From the NCBI GenBank assembly GCA_947427985.1, contig CANEKB010000015.1, positions 1-17,048 of the forward strand: DNA of 17,048 nt, written 5' to 3'. The notes under the pieces were generated by a model. The model made no database searches. It had not been told where the DNA came from and saw only the letters and a program-made list of their open reading frames with translations. Below, piece by piece: positions 1 through 7,640 of this stretch (the stretch's first letter is position 1; every line of letters starts with the position of its first letter). Source of the stretch: an uncultured Candidatus Saccharibacteria bacterium. GTDB lineage: Bacteria > Patescibacteriota > Saccharimonadia > Saccharimonadales > Saccharimonadaceae. The translations under genes and the position numbers were made by a program.

Positions 1-1546
1 CTTTCTCGAATTTCAAGAGCGACTCGGTCGCTACTACAGCACCATCTTTAGCTCGCATGAGGATAGCGGTAAGAATGGCGGCTATGACTGGCGCTACATC
101 ATTTTCCTCCTCCTCATTTACGATTTGCTCAGCCAGCCCCATCAGAGCGTCATAGGCGTCCTTCTCTAGCTCCTCGCCTTCCTCAAACATCGGCTCGTAG
201 CGCATAGGATTCTCCAAGGCGTCGGTCTTAGAGACTTTAGCTGGCAAAGCATCTTGATTTACGCCCGGCACCGGAGATTCTGTAGCAGGGTCTTCTACTG
301 CCTCCTCTGCTCCTCCGCCGATCGGCACTTGCGCACTAGCTGCGAGTTGCAGCTCTTTACTGATTTCGTTTGCCGCAGCATTCCAACTATCATTAAGCTC
401 AAGAGCTTCAACCGCTGCTGCCGGTGAAGCGCCGACTTGAAGCAGACTAATCAAAGTCTCAGTTTGGATTTTGTGCGTCTCAGCTTTGACGCGTTGGCGA
501 TCGGTCAGTTCCGGTATGTCAAGGTCGAAGTTAATCCCATAGGGTAAGTTGCCGCCCAACACTCGAGCCAGTTCATGCTGGAACTGCGACCAAAACTTGA
601 CCAGTGCGGGGTAAACGCGCCGTTTGGTAAATTGCATCTCAGATAGCTCCGCATTGTCATATTTAGCCGAGCTGTCGTCCCCCAAAATAAACGGAGATAC
701 TCCGATCGATTGACGTAAGCGTTGGTCAATAATCTCTACTAGGTCACGAATTGCTTGGGTTGAGTTATTCCCCTGAATTGTTTTTACCTCAATTTCGTCG
801 CCAGTCGAGCCGTCATCTAGCTGCTGTCGCCACGCATATACCGTCTTGTTCCGGTTCTTTGCCCCCCTCAGCCCACGTTCTAGCTCAGCGCGCTTCTTAT
901 CAAAGCCCTCGCGTGTAGATGAGCGGATAAAAGTAATAGTAGCCGGGACTGCTCCGTTCTCAAAGTATGCCCGCTGATACTGCGCCACCAAGTCGTCTAG
1001 TTGCGTCCACACAATTACGCTTGATGCCGGTGAGACGCCTTGCTGTGGGTCGCGCGGACTGCGAGAAAACCGTAAGGTCATCACCTCGTCTTCGGGCAAC
1101 TGGATTGGCGTGCCATCGCTGTCTGCGGTGAGGAAAACTCTGTTTAGCCGGTCAAAATGCGTTGCATCGCTCGGCAATACCGTGTAGCCACTAACCGTCT
1201 TTTTGCCCCGTTTCCAAACATGGATATAGAGCTGCGGCTCCGTGAGCCATGTGGAGAACATCAGGTCAGCAAATTCTGACCAGCCCATGCTTTCGTTCGG
1301 GCGGGAGACCAGCACGGCAAGTTGAGGCGTCTGTTGCAGAGGTTTTCTAGCCCCGTTAGCACCCACCCCATACGGTACGACCACCTCCATCTCGTCGATT
1401 AAGGGTCGCACCTGCGCGAATAGGTTCTCATACGGCGACAGAAGCGGGTTCACGCAAAGCGAAGAATTGCCGACTTCTTGTTTGACGCCTGTGCTCCTAC
1501 CTAGCAAGGCATCATAAGCGTTACTTAGCCTTTGCGCTAGCCTCAT
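1..1546 (-). CDS. Phage portal protein, HK97 type (C-terminus beyond window)
   Basis: The portal forms the dodecameric ring at the capsid vertex through which DNA is packaged and to which connectors bind. I translated 515 codons from the ATG at 1546; no stop occurs before the window edge. The N-terminus reads MRLAQRLSNAYDALLG, typical of HK97-type portals. Family-like segments follow: TWLTEPQLYIHVWKRG near residues 100-114, the stretch SRSPRDPQQGVSPASS (161-176) and SIGVSPFILGDDSSAKYDNAE (280-300, broken by no gap). Residues from about 405 on form a polar linker and an acidic, helix-prone extension longer than the usual portal core; its end is not visible, so a fusion to another head protein cannot be excluded. 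The gene starts inside the glutaredoxin-like gene (26-base overlap), with AAGG-rich sequence upstream. It lies downstream of the tail genes rather than next to terL. Confidence 0.9.
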   Translation of the reverse strand, partial: MRLAQRLSNAYDALLGRSTGVKQEVGNSSLCVNPLLSPYENLFAQVRPLIDEMEVVVPYGVGANGARKPLQQTPQLAVLVSRPNESMGWSEFADLMFSTWLTEPQLYIHVWKRGKKTVSGYTVLPSDATHFDRLNRVFLTADSDGTPIQLPEDEVMTLRFSRSPRDPQQGVSPASSVIVWTQLDDLVAQYQRAYFENGAVPATITFIRSSTREGFDKKRAELERGLRGAKNRNKTVYAWRQQLDDGSTGDEIEVKTIQGNNSTQAIRDLVEIIDQRLRQSIGVSPFILGDDSSAKYDNAELSEMQFTKRRVYPALVKFWSQFQHELARVLGGNLPYGINFDLDIPELTDRQRVKAETHKIQTETLISLLQVGASPAAAVEALELNDSWNAAANEISKELQLAASAQVPIGGGAEEAVEDPATESPVPGVNQDALPAKVSKTDALENPMRYEPMFEEGEELEKDAYDALMGLAEQIVNEEEENDVAPVIAAILTAILMRAKDGAVVATESLLKFEK

Positions 1547-1817
1547 TTACCTTATCCTTCTGTTTTTTACTTGACAGCCCGAGCTTCTCCGCGAGCTGAC
1601 CAAGCGAATCGGCATATTTACCATCACATTCGAAGAATGGCACAGTCACGCCCTGGTTATCGGCGTCCTTAATTATCTTTGCCGCGCCTTCGGCGTAGAA
1701 CGGCATTTTTTCCACCGTCCCTAGACCCAACTTGTCGGCCGCCTTTTGAATATCGGCCATCGAGAGCCCCCACTTGCAAGTAGCGCAGTCCTGGTAAACT
1801 AGTCGAACAGATTTCAT
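1521..1817 (-). CDS. Glutaredoxin/thioredoxin-like protein
   Basis: A 98-residue protein with a CxxC motif (C11-A-T-C14) after a short beta strand (VRLVYQD) and a TVPFF segment near residue 58, matching the conserved cis-proline loop of the glutaredoxin/thioredoxin fold. Together these suggest a small disulfide oxidoreductase acting in the cytoplasm; its substrate is unknown. The C-terminus is a lysine/alanine-rich tail. The start overlaps the end of the upstream gene as ATGA, and GGAGGGGG lies 7 bases before the ATG. It sits between a gene of unknown function and the portal. Small redoxins in phages are usually linked to nucleotide metabolism, so a place in a head module is odd; a role in capsid or portal disulfide chemistry is only a guess. 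Confidence 0.75.
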   Translation of the reverse strand: MKSVRLVYQDCATCKWGLSMADIQKAADKLGLGTVEKMPFYAEGAAKIIKDADNQGVTVPFFECDGKYADSLGQLAEKLGLSSKKQKDKVNEASAKAK

Positions 1818-2149
1818 AAGTCGACCCCCTCCATTGCCTTATCCATCTTCTTTTCCACCGCTCGCTCAATTTGCCGGCGATAGTTCTCCAGCATATTCTC
1901 TCCACCGAGTAGGTAGGACTGGAGCTCTTGGAGCGCATATGCTCCCATGAAGTTTTCATCCATAAACTGACGCACTCTAGATTTGTCGTCTCCAAAGGCG
2001 CTAGCTAGCACATCTTTAGCTTGTTCGAGCTGGTCGTCAGTCCCAAATTTTAGATTTTGTGCCCTCAGCTTGATTTCCGTAGTGAGCTGTGGCATTGCTG
2101 CGAAGTCTCCAAACTCAACTGGCTTGATTTTGTCGAACTTTAAAGACAT
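1814..2149 (-). CDS. Hypothetical phage protein, first gene of the portal module
   Basis: I do not recognise this 111-residue protein. It begins MSLKFDKIKPVEFGDF, a beta-type opening reminiscent of tail assembly chaperones, and continues as mostly helical sequence with a charged C-terminus (ERAVEKKMDKAMEGVDL). No catalytic or metal-binding motif is visible. The ATG at 2149 follows AAGGAGAT by a normal distance, and the stop overlaps the next start as ATGA, so it is co-translated with the glutaredoxin-like gene and portal. It is the first gene after copy 1 of the repeated 34 bp element, so it likely belongs to the same transcript as the portal. A structural or assembly role is inferred only from position. 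Confidence 0.7.
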   Translation of the reverse strand: MSLKFDKIKPVEFGDFAAMPQLTTEIKLRAQNLKFGTDDQLEQAKDVLASAFGDDKSRVRQFMDENFMGAYALQELQSYLLGGENMLENYRRQIERAVEKKMDKAMEGVDL

Positions 2150-2186
2150 GAAGGTGATCTCCTTTTTATTTAATAGCTAGTTCCAC

Positions 2187-2220
2187 GATATTGAGAAATC
2201 AGAGCAGGCGGCAAATAAAT
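2187..2220 (-). promoter_or_regulatory. Late-module repeat element, copy 1
   Basis: This 34 bp sequence matches copy 3 (13572-13605) at 33 of 34 positions and copy 2 over a 29 bp core with one difference. Read on the minus strand it contains TTGCCGCCTGCTCTG followed by ATTTCTCAATATC. TTGCC(A/G) resembles a -35 box and AATATC a poor -10 box 16 bases later. It lies 38 bases upstream of the first gene of the portal module and just touches the stop codon of the gene before it. Promoter function is inferred from its repeated position upstream of module heads. Confidence 0.65.
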
Positions 2221-2546
2221 CAGCCGATGCGTTCGATTTTTAAGATAGGGCGCGTAGAGTAGACCGTAAAAGTCAAACCAGTAACACTCGGCACTGTCCG
2301 GACGATTTGCGTTTCGCCGACTGGCGGCTCAGCCCAAGTAGCTCCCGATACCAAGAAATCGCTTATAATCTCGTTCGTGCCCGGGGCATAAGTGACCCTA
2401 AACGTGTTATGAAGAGTTTCATCAGAGCGTATGGGGTTATCTACCGTCAACGAGTAGGCGAGAGTATAGGGCGACAGACTAGCCGAGCTCTTCAGCGCTC
2501 GGATTTCTTCCGCTAAATCAATAATCTCTTGTTGCAAAGTTTTCAT
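2220..2546 (-). CDS. Small coiled-coil/beta tail-tip protein, paralogue 3
   Basis: A 108-residue protein with an N-terminal heptad-like helix (TLQQEIIDLAEEIRALKSS) followed by beta-rich sequence ending in TFTVYSTRPILKI. That ending resembles the ITVYATSPIRVDV end of the protein encoded at 2933-3331, and the gene between them has the same architecture. The start follows AAGGAGG by a suitable spacing. A trimerising coiled coil plus a beta sandwich, downstream of the tail hub gene, suggests a minor tail-tip, receptor-binding or decoration protein. That role comes from architecture and position only; I recognise no named family. It is the last gene of the tape-measure module; the next module begins with repeat copy 1, which touches its stop codon. 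Confidence 0.72.
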   Translation of the reverse strand: MKTLQQEIIDLAEEIRALKSSASLSPYTLAYSLTVDNPIRSDETLHNTFRVTYAPGTNEIISDFLVSGATWAEPPVGETQIVRTVPSVTGLTFTVYSTRPILKIERIG

Positions 2547-2555
2547 GCGGCCTCC

Positions 2556-2936
2556 TTATTTCACTCGTGCCAGTAAGTTAAAATCGTTTGTGCAGCGCAC
2601 CGTGACTTCAAGCGTAATTTGATCGCTGGCAGAATTCGTCGGAAACCCGACGTAGTGCTTAATCGCTATCCTGCCGTTCGATCCCAAATAGCGACGGCTG
2701 GAGTCGATTAAGCGTGGTTGCGGTCCGCTCACGACTTTATAACAAATCATGAACAGGGGCGTCTTGCCATCAGTAGTCTCAATATCGAGAATAAACCAGT
2801 TGTGCTGTGACCCCCGGTTCAAGGTGACAGTCACACTCTTGTTCACAATCGGCATCATAGAAATCGACTTCAGTTTCGCTTCTTTCAAGGCCTCGACTTC
2901 TTTTTTCAGAGTACGGATTTCGTTAGCGAGGGTCAT
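2556..2936 (-). CDS. Small coiled-coil/beta tail-tip protein, paralogue 2
   Basis: A 126-residue protein from the ATG at 2936, which overlaps the preceding stop as ATGA. A TTG at 2945 in the same frame is possible but lacks better support. The first 20 residues are a strong coiled coil (ANEIRTLKKEVEALKEAKLK). The rest is beta-rich, with many serines, threonines and hydrophobic alternations, and no enzyme motif. It has the same plan as its two neighbours but less obvious sequence similarity. It probably forms part of the tail tip or a receptor-binding structure together with the neighbouring small proteins. No family is recognised. Confidence 0.72.
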   Translation of the reverse strand: MTLANEIRTLKKEVEALKEAKLKSISMMPIVNKSVTVTLNRGSQHNWFILDIETTDGKTPLFMICYKVVSGPQPRLIDSSRRYLGSNGRIAIKHYVGFPTNSASDQITLEVTVRCTNDFNLLARVK

Positions 2937-3331
2937 GTCTCCCAACCTTTCTTAACGTCCACGCGAATCGGCGAAGTAGCATAAACTGTGATACCGACCG
3001 AATCCGCTCCGCTCGCAAGATTGACGCTTCCACGCCAGTGTGTAGTTCCGCCGTCCGCCCCTACCGTCAAAGTGCCAAAGAGGGCTCCCGATGAGTCCAA
3101 ATTCTCTAGGCTCGAAGCATTCTCGTCGCTCGTTCCAATAATTGCGAAAAAGTTTTCGTCATAACGATCAAGTGGCTTTGCTACAACCGTAACTCGCCCG
3201 GAATACGGACAGACCGTCGTGTCTTTGTAAAAAGAAATCGAGCCGAGCACTCTCTCATGAGCGATTTTGAGATTATTGAGCTCCTGTTTCATCCATTTTA
3301 GCTGCTTGACGAGCGACCTTTCGTCATTCAT
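2933..3331 (-). CDS. Small coiled-coil/beta tail-tip protein, paralogue 1
   Basis: A 132-residue protein whose ATG overlaps the stop of the hub gene (ATGA). Residues 5-28 are helical with leucine/isoleucine spacing of a coiled coil (LVKQLKWMKQELNNLKIAHE). The remainder is beta-rich and glycine/serine-rich, ending SVGITVYATSPIRVDVKKG, which resembles the end of the protein at 2220-2546. The first of three tandem genes with the same design, directly after the tail hub, where phages commonly carry adsorption proteins. Function is inferred from position and architecture, not from a recognised domain. Confidence 0.72.
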   Translation of the reverse strand: MNDERSLVKQLKWMKQELNNLKIAHERVLGSISFYKDTTVCPYSGRVTVVAKPLDRYDENFFAIIGTSDENASSLENLDSSGALFGTLTVGADGGTTHWRGSVNLASGADSVGITVYATSPIRVDVKKGWET

Positions 3332-4455
3332 TCGCTTATCCTCTCTAGTGCTGGAGTGATAGTCTCGGCACCCGTAGCAGAGACATCAACTGCGACTTCT
3401 TGTACTCGGAATAGCCCACTAGTTTGGCCGGTCAAGTCCTCTTGGTTATTGATCGCCACCGTGTCGCCAATCCAAATTGAGCTGTCTCCCGTTGGGGCTG
3501 GTGCTACTTGTCTACCAGTCAGATTGAGTTGCGGCTCCCACAGGATGTTGCTGCTTAGCGCCAGCTGCGTTGCAGCGTTCGTGTCGAGCGTCTCCTGCCT
3601 AGTTACACTAGAATCCTGCAGCAAGGTTTCTGCGTAGCCGTATGTCCGGACGGCTTTCGGATTGGTAATCTCAGATGTAATAGCCGTGCTTGACTCTTCA
3701 TCCCCGGAGGTCTCTCCACTCCCCAACCCAATTACGTGGCTGGCAAATCCATCCACTTCGTTTGCGGAAATCGACGTTGCAGAAATACCGTTAAGCTGAG
3801 CTGGGTACTGGATGGCATAAGTCAGCATGCGTCCAAAGTTTCGATCTTTAATAATGTCGTAAGTACGGTCAGGATGGAAATACACATCAAACTTACCTGC
3901 GCCGGTCACGTTATCGCAACGGTCCTCAATGAACTCTTTGACCGTCTTATAACCATCAAAGGTCTGCGTCACCACATCCATAGTATCGAGCAGGCCTTCC
4001 GTAAAGCCGAAGCCTTTACCGGCCGCTGTAGCCCTCGCGTCCGCCATCTTGATATATTTATCCACCATCTGCGCCATGCGCATGGTGACTGTCGGTTCGG
4101 GGTGGATGTAGACACCGCCGAGCAGGTTCAGGTAGCCATCAAACTTCATAGCAAGGTTCGCACTCGTTCCATTGGGCGAATATCCCGGCATGGTAGCCAA
4201 AAATCCGCCAATTACTGGCTCGCCATTTCTGACGAGGCGGCAATCTAGAGCAATCGGGCGCAGCATCTCCTGAATCGTCGTATTTCGCTCTTCGCACCAG
4301 CGCGCAAAAAGCACATCATTGATTGTAAAGTCGATTTCGTCCACACCCACTTCTGTGCGTCTCTTAGTCCACTTGAGGTTTTGAGCTAGCTCTCTCACAT
4401 CTCCGATAAATCTACCGTCGAGCCGCAGTTCTACCCGATATTCTGCCGCGTCCAT
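3328..4455 (-). CDS. Tail tip/baseplate hub protein (Gp37-like)
   Basis: A 375-residue protein from the ATG at 4455, which overlaps the Dit stop as TAATG. An in-frame ATG at 4476 exists but has no ribosome site, and GGTGG precedes the chosen start. The sequence resembles siphovirus hub proteins of the ReqiPepy6 Gp37 type: an early region with YRVELRLDGRFIGDV and EVGVDEIDFTIND, a central region with DGYKTVKEFIEDRCD and FDVYFHPDRTYDIIKDRNFG, and a C-terminal beta domain with IWIGDTVAI and GLFRVQEVAVDV. These hubs sit under Dit and connect to adsorption proteins. The order tape measure, Dit, hub supports the call. I see no peptidoglycan hydrolase domain, which some hub proteins carry. Confidence 0.75.
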   Translation of the reverse strand: MDAAEYRVELRLDGRFIGDVRELAQNLKWTKRRTEVGVDEIDFTINDVLFARWCEERNTTIQEMLRPIALDCRLVRNGEPVIGGFLATMPGYSPNGTSANLAMKFDGYLNLLGGVYIHPEPTVTMRMAQMVDKYIKMADARATAAGKGFGFTEGLLDTMDVVTQTFDGYKTVKEFIEDRCDNVTGAGKFDVYFHPDRTYDIIKDRNFGRMLTYAIQYPAQLNGISATSISANEVDGFASHVIGLGSGETSGDEESSTAITSEITNPKAVRTYGYAETLLQDSSVTRQETLDTNAATQLALSSNILWEPQLNLTGRQVAPAPTGDSSIWIGDTVAINNQEDLTGQTSGLFRVQEVAVDVSATGAETITPALERISE

Positions 4456-5372
4456 TAGCCAACCACCGTATTCCATTCAAGTTTAGACGTCTCTGTGGTG
4501 CCGCCGTCCTCGAGAAAAATCATGCGATTATCGCCGGGCCTAAGCAGAACGTAATCACCAGTTAAATTGCCCGTCACATCAAGCCCATTTAACTTAGCTT
4601 GTCGTTTATACATATCCACTACTAGCGTCTGTCCCTCGGCAATAGTGCCATTGTATTCAATCCGAGTGTTAGTAGTCACATTCTCGAGGCTAGGATTTAC
4701 TGACGTCCCCTTAACTGTCCAAATTGGGTAAGAATCGCCTGCCGCATCAATCGTGACCGTCACCGGACCGCCACTTTGACCGCCTTCCCACACTGCACCG
4801 AAGTTGTCCCATACCACGCCAAGGCTATCCCATACCAAACCGCCTCCGCCCCCGCCAGTTGCCTTGCCAACTTCTACCGAGCCGGAGTAAATCTCGTTGC
4901 CGCTAGTGTCTTCTTGATAATCGTAGTAGTTCACGTCCTCAAAAGCCAGCGCCACATGATATTCCGGGCTTGATTGGCGAATTTCTTGGACTTCCGGCGC
5001 GTCAACGAGGAATCCACGCTGCCGTTTGATGGCAGAACCATCGGGCAACACATAAATTACCGTATAGAAATGGTTTTTGGCGAAGAATCCGATGAATTCC
5101 TGCCGATAATCTTCAGTCTTTGCGGCACTTTGTGTGAAATCCCCTACATATCCGTCAAAATTCTGCGTTGCCGAGCGCCGCACTTGCCCCGCAAGCAGCA
5201 CCCCGTCGTTGCCCTGGATCTCTACGACATCATTCGTGAGGTCATTGGCTGCGAAATGTTGTTGAGATTGGTTAAACTCATAGGCACCATCTCCCAGCAC
5301 TAACCTCTCGCCATCGTCTCGCACAAATAAAGCCACGATCCAGCACTTGCTAGTCACGCCTTTTACCGCCAT
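4455..5372 (-). CDS. Distal tail protein (Dit-like)
   Basis: A 305-residue protein directly after the tape measure gene and overlapping its stop as TAATG. The N-terminal half has YEFNQSQQHF and a central segment around YTVIYVLPDGSAIKRQRGFL, then SPEYHVALAFEDVNYYDY; the C-terminal half ends with the typical LLRPGDNRMIFLEDGG and a final strand. This fits the two-domain Dit of siphoviruses, a hexameric hub that joins the tail tube to the tip. A glycine-rich linker (TGGGGGGLVWDSLG) around residue 175 joins the halves, followed by a short VWDSLG/VWDNFG/VWEGG internal repeat. Confidence 0.8.
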   Translation of the reverse strand: MAVKGVTSKCWIVALFVRDDGERLVLGDGAYEFNQSQQHFAANDLTNDVVEIQGNDGVLLAGQVRRSATQNFDGYVGDFTQSAAKTEDYRQEFIGFFAKNHFYTVIYVLPDGSAIKRQRGFLVDAPEVQEIRQSSPEYHVALAFEDVNYYDYQEDTSGNEIYSGSVEVGKATGGGGGGLVWDSLGVVWDNFGAVWEGGQSGGPVTVTIDAAGDSYPIWTVKGTSVNPSLENVTTNTRIEYNGTIAEGQTLVVDMYKRQAKLNGLDVTGNLTGDYVLLRPGDNRMIFLEDGGTTETSKLEWNTVVG

Positions 5373-7474
5373 TATGCCGCCCTCCTCACACTAGTCATGA
5401 TGCGTCGTCCAATATCGTCGGCGTCCATTTCGTTGTTGATGTAGTTGTTGACCACGATAGGTCTCTCACCTAGGCCTCCGCTCCCTTCCCGTAGTTCAAT
5501 TTCGTCCAGTAAAGTATCAGCAAGTAACCCCGACCAGTTATGCGTGTTCTGTCGAAGAGGGAGGACTGCTTCGTCCCCAGCTTCACCAATTATTGCAGTA
5601 GTGGCGCTTGATGCGAAACCGCCAGCGGCAAGAGTCGGAATTGTTCCTAAGTTTGGGCTGGCCCCGCCAATCCCGGGTACCCAGTCAGGAACTTTGAGCT
5701 GGTTAATCTTGCCGATAACTCCATTAATCGCATTAATAATGCCGTTGATTGGCGCTTTAATGATGCCGGCGATGGTGTCAAAAACTCTTTGGAAGACCGA
5801 TTTAATGGCGTTGACTCCAGCCTCTATGCCAGCCCACAGTCCAGCGAAAAAACTTTTGATATTGTTCACAATTCCGCTAATAAAGTTTTTAACCCCTTCA
5901 AAGACTTGACTAATTCTGTCGCCCACTACTGCAACTGCCTGACCGATCGTATCAAAAGCCCCTTTGAAGAAGTTAGCAATCGGGCTAATAATATTGTCAT
6001 AAAGCCAAGTTACAACACCCACAAGAAAATTCTTGATATTTTCGAAAACACCAAAAACCGCATTCCCAATAGCGACCGACGTATTGACCACGAAATTTAT
6101 AATAGGCGCGAGCACAGTATTGTAGATCCATTCTCCCGCTGTAGCCAAAATCGCCACAATAGCAATAAATAGACTCGATATGACGTTCCAAATAAATCTA
6201 AACGGGGCAGAAATAACATTTATGACTTGTCCAACGATTCCTATTACTTGTCCAAAAAATCCAGCGATTGCCCCCACTACTTCCTGAACTTTTTGCCCAA
6301 TCCCCACAAAGAAGGCGAAAACATTTTGCGAGACCTCCCCGATTTTGCTCCCTATCCAGCTGAAGAATTTCCCAATTTCTGAAAATAGCCCAGTGACAAA
6401 GTTACGAAACCCCTCACAATTGTTCCATAATAGGACTATTGCCGTAACAAGGCCAACTACGGCTGAGACAATAAGAACAATTGGGTTAGCCATTAGCACG
6501 GCATTAAAGATCGCTACTGCAGTCGATACCCCTCGAAAGACTAGGAATGCAGTTGCAATGCCCGCTATCACGGGGCCGAGCCAGTCGATATTGTCTTTTA
6601 TCCATGTAATAGCTGGCACTACTTTACCAGCGACTTCTGTGAACTTCGACGAAAACGCATTAATCGCATTCGCAATGTTTTCACTACCAATCGACTCAAT
6701 AACTTGCCCGATCGCCTTGCTGGCACGACTACCTACATTTTCCATAGCCGTACCAATGCCATTAGTATTATGTTTAGCCATCTCATTCAGAGACTGCATA
6801 GATCCCGAACCCTCGTTGTCAAGTTTTATGAGCATATTTAAGAAGTCTTGAACGGTCTTAGTCCCCCTAGCCCCAAAATCCTCTTTCAGCTCGCCAACCG
6901 TCATACCCGCTTCTCGTGCCATAGCAGAAAATACCGGCGAGAACCCGGCGTCTCGAAGAGAATTCCATGTTTCGGCATCTAATGGCCCAGTCAAATCCGT
7001 CTGAGAAAGTTGTGTGATGGCGTTGGAGATTTGATCGGATGTTGCGCCGAAAGCTAGACCAGCGTCGTTCATTGCCTTAAATGCTTGGGTACCGATTTCA
7101 ATTCCACCAAAGGAGGCTGAAAGTTGCTGCACCCCACCAATAGCAAAGTCGAGCGAAGTCGGGAGACCATCTAGATAGCCCTTAAGGAAATCCATGCTTT
7201 CGGCCGTGCTGTCAGCCGAGTAACCCATGGCTTCAAACATTTTGTTGGCGTTCTGCAAGGTATCGACGCGCGTAATAGCCCCCTCTAAGGAATTTGAGAT
7301 AACGTTTACTGCCTTAGAAATTCCGGAGGCTGCAAGATTACCTACTGCCACCGTCCATTTACTAAGCCCACCATCCAGCTTACTCGCTAATGATTTAGTA
7401 GCTTTAGTAGTCTCTTTGTTAAGATCTTTAGTTTTTAATGTAAGTTTAATTACTGCTTCACCGACTTCTGCCAT
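5372..7474 (-). CDS. Tail tape measure protein
   Basis: A 700-residue protein that sets tail length and is ejected with the DNA. The N-terminal part (about 70-230) matches the conserved tape-measure region, including QLSASFGGIEIGTQAF, SDQISNAITQLSQTDLTGPL and EAGMTVGELKEDFG. Residues 300-350 are strongly hydrophobic (membrane-insertion candidates), followed by a long repetitive helical region rich in phenylalanine, isoleucine and tryptophan (roughly 380-600). The C-terminus carries AAGGFASSATTAIIGEAGDEAVLPL, written here only to show the familiar GEAGxEAVLPL ending. I chose the ATG at 7474 because CGGGG lies 5 bases before it; the frame also opens at a TTG inside repeat copy 2. At about 1.5 angstrom per residue the tail would be near 105 nm. 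Confidence 0.93.
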   Translation of the reverse strand: MAEVGEAVIKLTLKTKDLNKETTKATKSLASKLDGGLSKWTVAVGNLAASGISKAVNVISNSLEGAITRVDTLQNANKMFEAMGYSADSTAESMDFLKGYLDGLPTSLDFAIGGVQQLSASFGGIEIGTQAFKAMNDAGLAFGATSDQISNAITQLSQTDLTGPLDAETWNSLRDAGFSPVFSAMAREAGMTVGELKEDFGARGTKTVQDFLNMLIKLDNEGSGSMQSLNEMAKHNTNGIGTAMENVGSRASKAIGQVIESIGSENIANAINAFSSKFTEVAGKVVPAITWIKDNIDWLGPVIAGIATAFLVFRGVSTAVAIFNAVLMANPIVLIVSAVVGLVTAIVLLWNNCEGFRNFVTGLFSEIGKFFSWIGSKIGEVSQNVFAFFVGIGQKVQEVVGAIAGFFGQVIGIVGQVINVISAPFRFIWNVISSLFIAIVAILATAGEWIYNTVLAPIINFVVNTSVAIGNAVFGVFENIKNFLVGVVTWLYDNIISPIANFFKGAFDTIGQAVAVVGDRISQVFEGVKNFISGIVNNIKSFFAGLWAGIEAGVNAIKSVFQRVFDTIAGIIKAPINGIINAINGVIGKINQLKVPDWVPGIGGASPNLGTIPTLAAGGFASSATTAIIGEAGDEAVLPLRQNTHNWSGLLADTLLDEIELREGSGGLGERPIVVNNYINNEMDADDIGRRIMTSVRRAA

Positions 7475-7486
7475 AATACCCCGAGA

Positions 7487-7515
7487 ATATTGAGAAATCA
7501 GAGCAGGTGGCAAAT
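7487..7515 (-). promoter_or_regulatory. Late-module repeat element, copy 2
   Basis: A 29 bp core identical to copy 3 and one base different from copy 1 lies 12 bases upstream of the tape measure ATG. On the minus strand it reads ATTTGCCACCTGCTCTG then ATTTCTCAATAT. If AATATT is a -10 box paired with TTGCCA 16 bases upstream, the transcript would have a leader of only a few bases. Copies 2 and 3 also share GGGGTAT just downstream, next to the start codons. Confidence 0.65.
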
Positions 7516-7521
7516 TCAGCC

Positions 7522-7550
7522 TTTTTTATTTGCCTCAATGATGGTATAAT
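7522..7550 (+). promoter_or_regulatory. Promoter of the plus-strand cassette
   Basis: A perfect TATAAT at 7545-7550 is preceded by TGG, giving an extended -10 (TGnTATAAT). A T-run at 7522-7527 stands 17 bases upstream as a weak -35. The expected start of transcription, 6-7 bases after the -10, falls at about 7557, exactly at the 5' end of the long hairpin described next. It lies back to back with repeat copy 2, which drives the opposite direction. Confidence 0.7.
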
Positions 7551-7640
7551 AAAAATGCTTACCATATATTCAGAGACGATTTTTAGCTTATAGAGGGGCT
7601 GATGTTCAACAGAGCTAAAAACTCTAAATATGTGGTAAGC
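7551..7640 (-). terminator. Possible minus-strand terminator formed by the same hairpin
   Basis: Read on the minus strand, the long P1/P2 inverted repeat (7557-7640) is followed directly by ATTTTTATT (7556 down to 7548). It could stop late transcripts that run from the major tail protein genes antisense through the cassette, just before repeat copy 2 restarts transcription of the tape measure. The T-run is modest and the stem is long with an internal loop, so this is tentative. Confidence 0.4.

Noticed and set aside
3736..4248. Long open frame on the plus strand opposite the hub gene
   Set aside because: It mirrors codon structure of a well-supported minus-strand gene, has no ribosome site and gives no recognisable protein; the same holds for plus-strand frames opposite the tape measure (6345-6851) and the chaperone gene (9101-9673).
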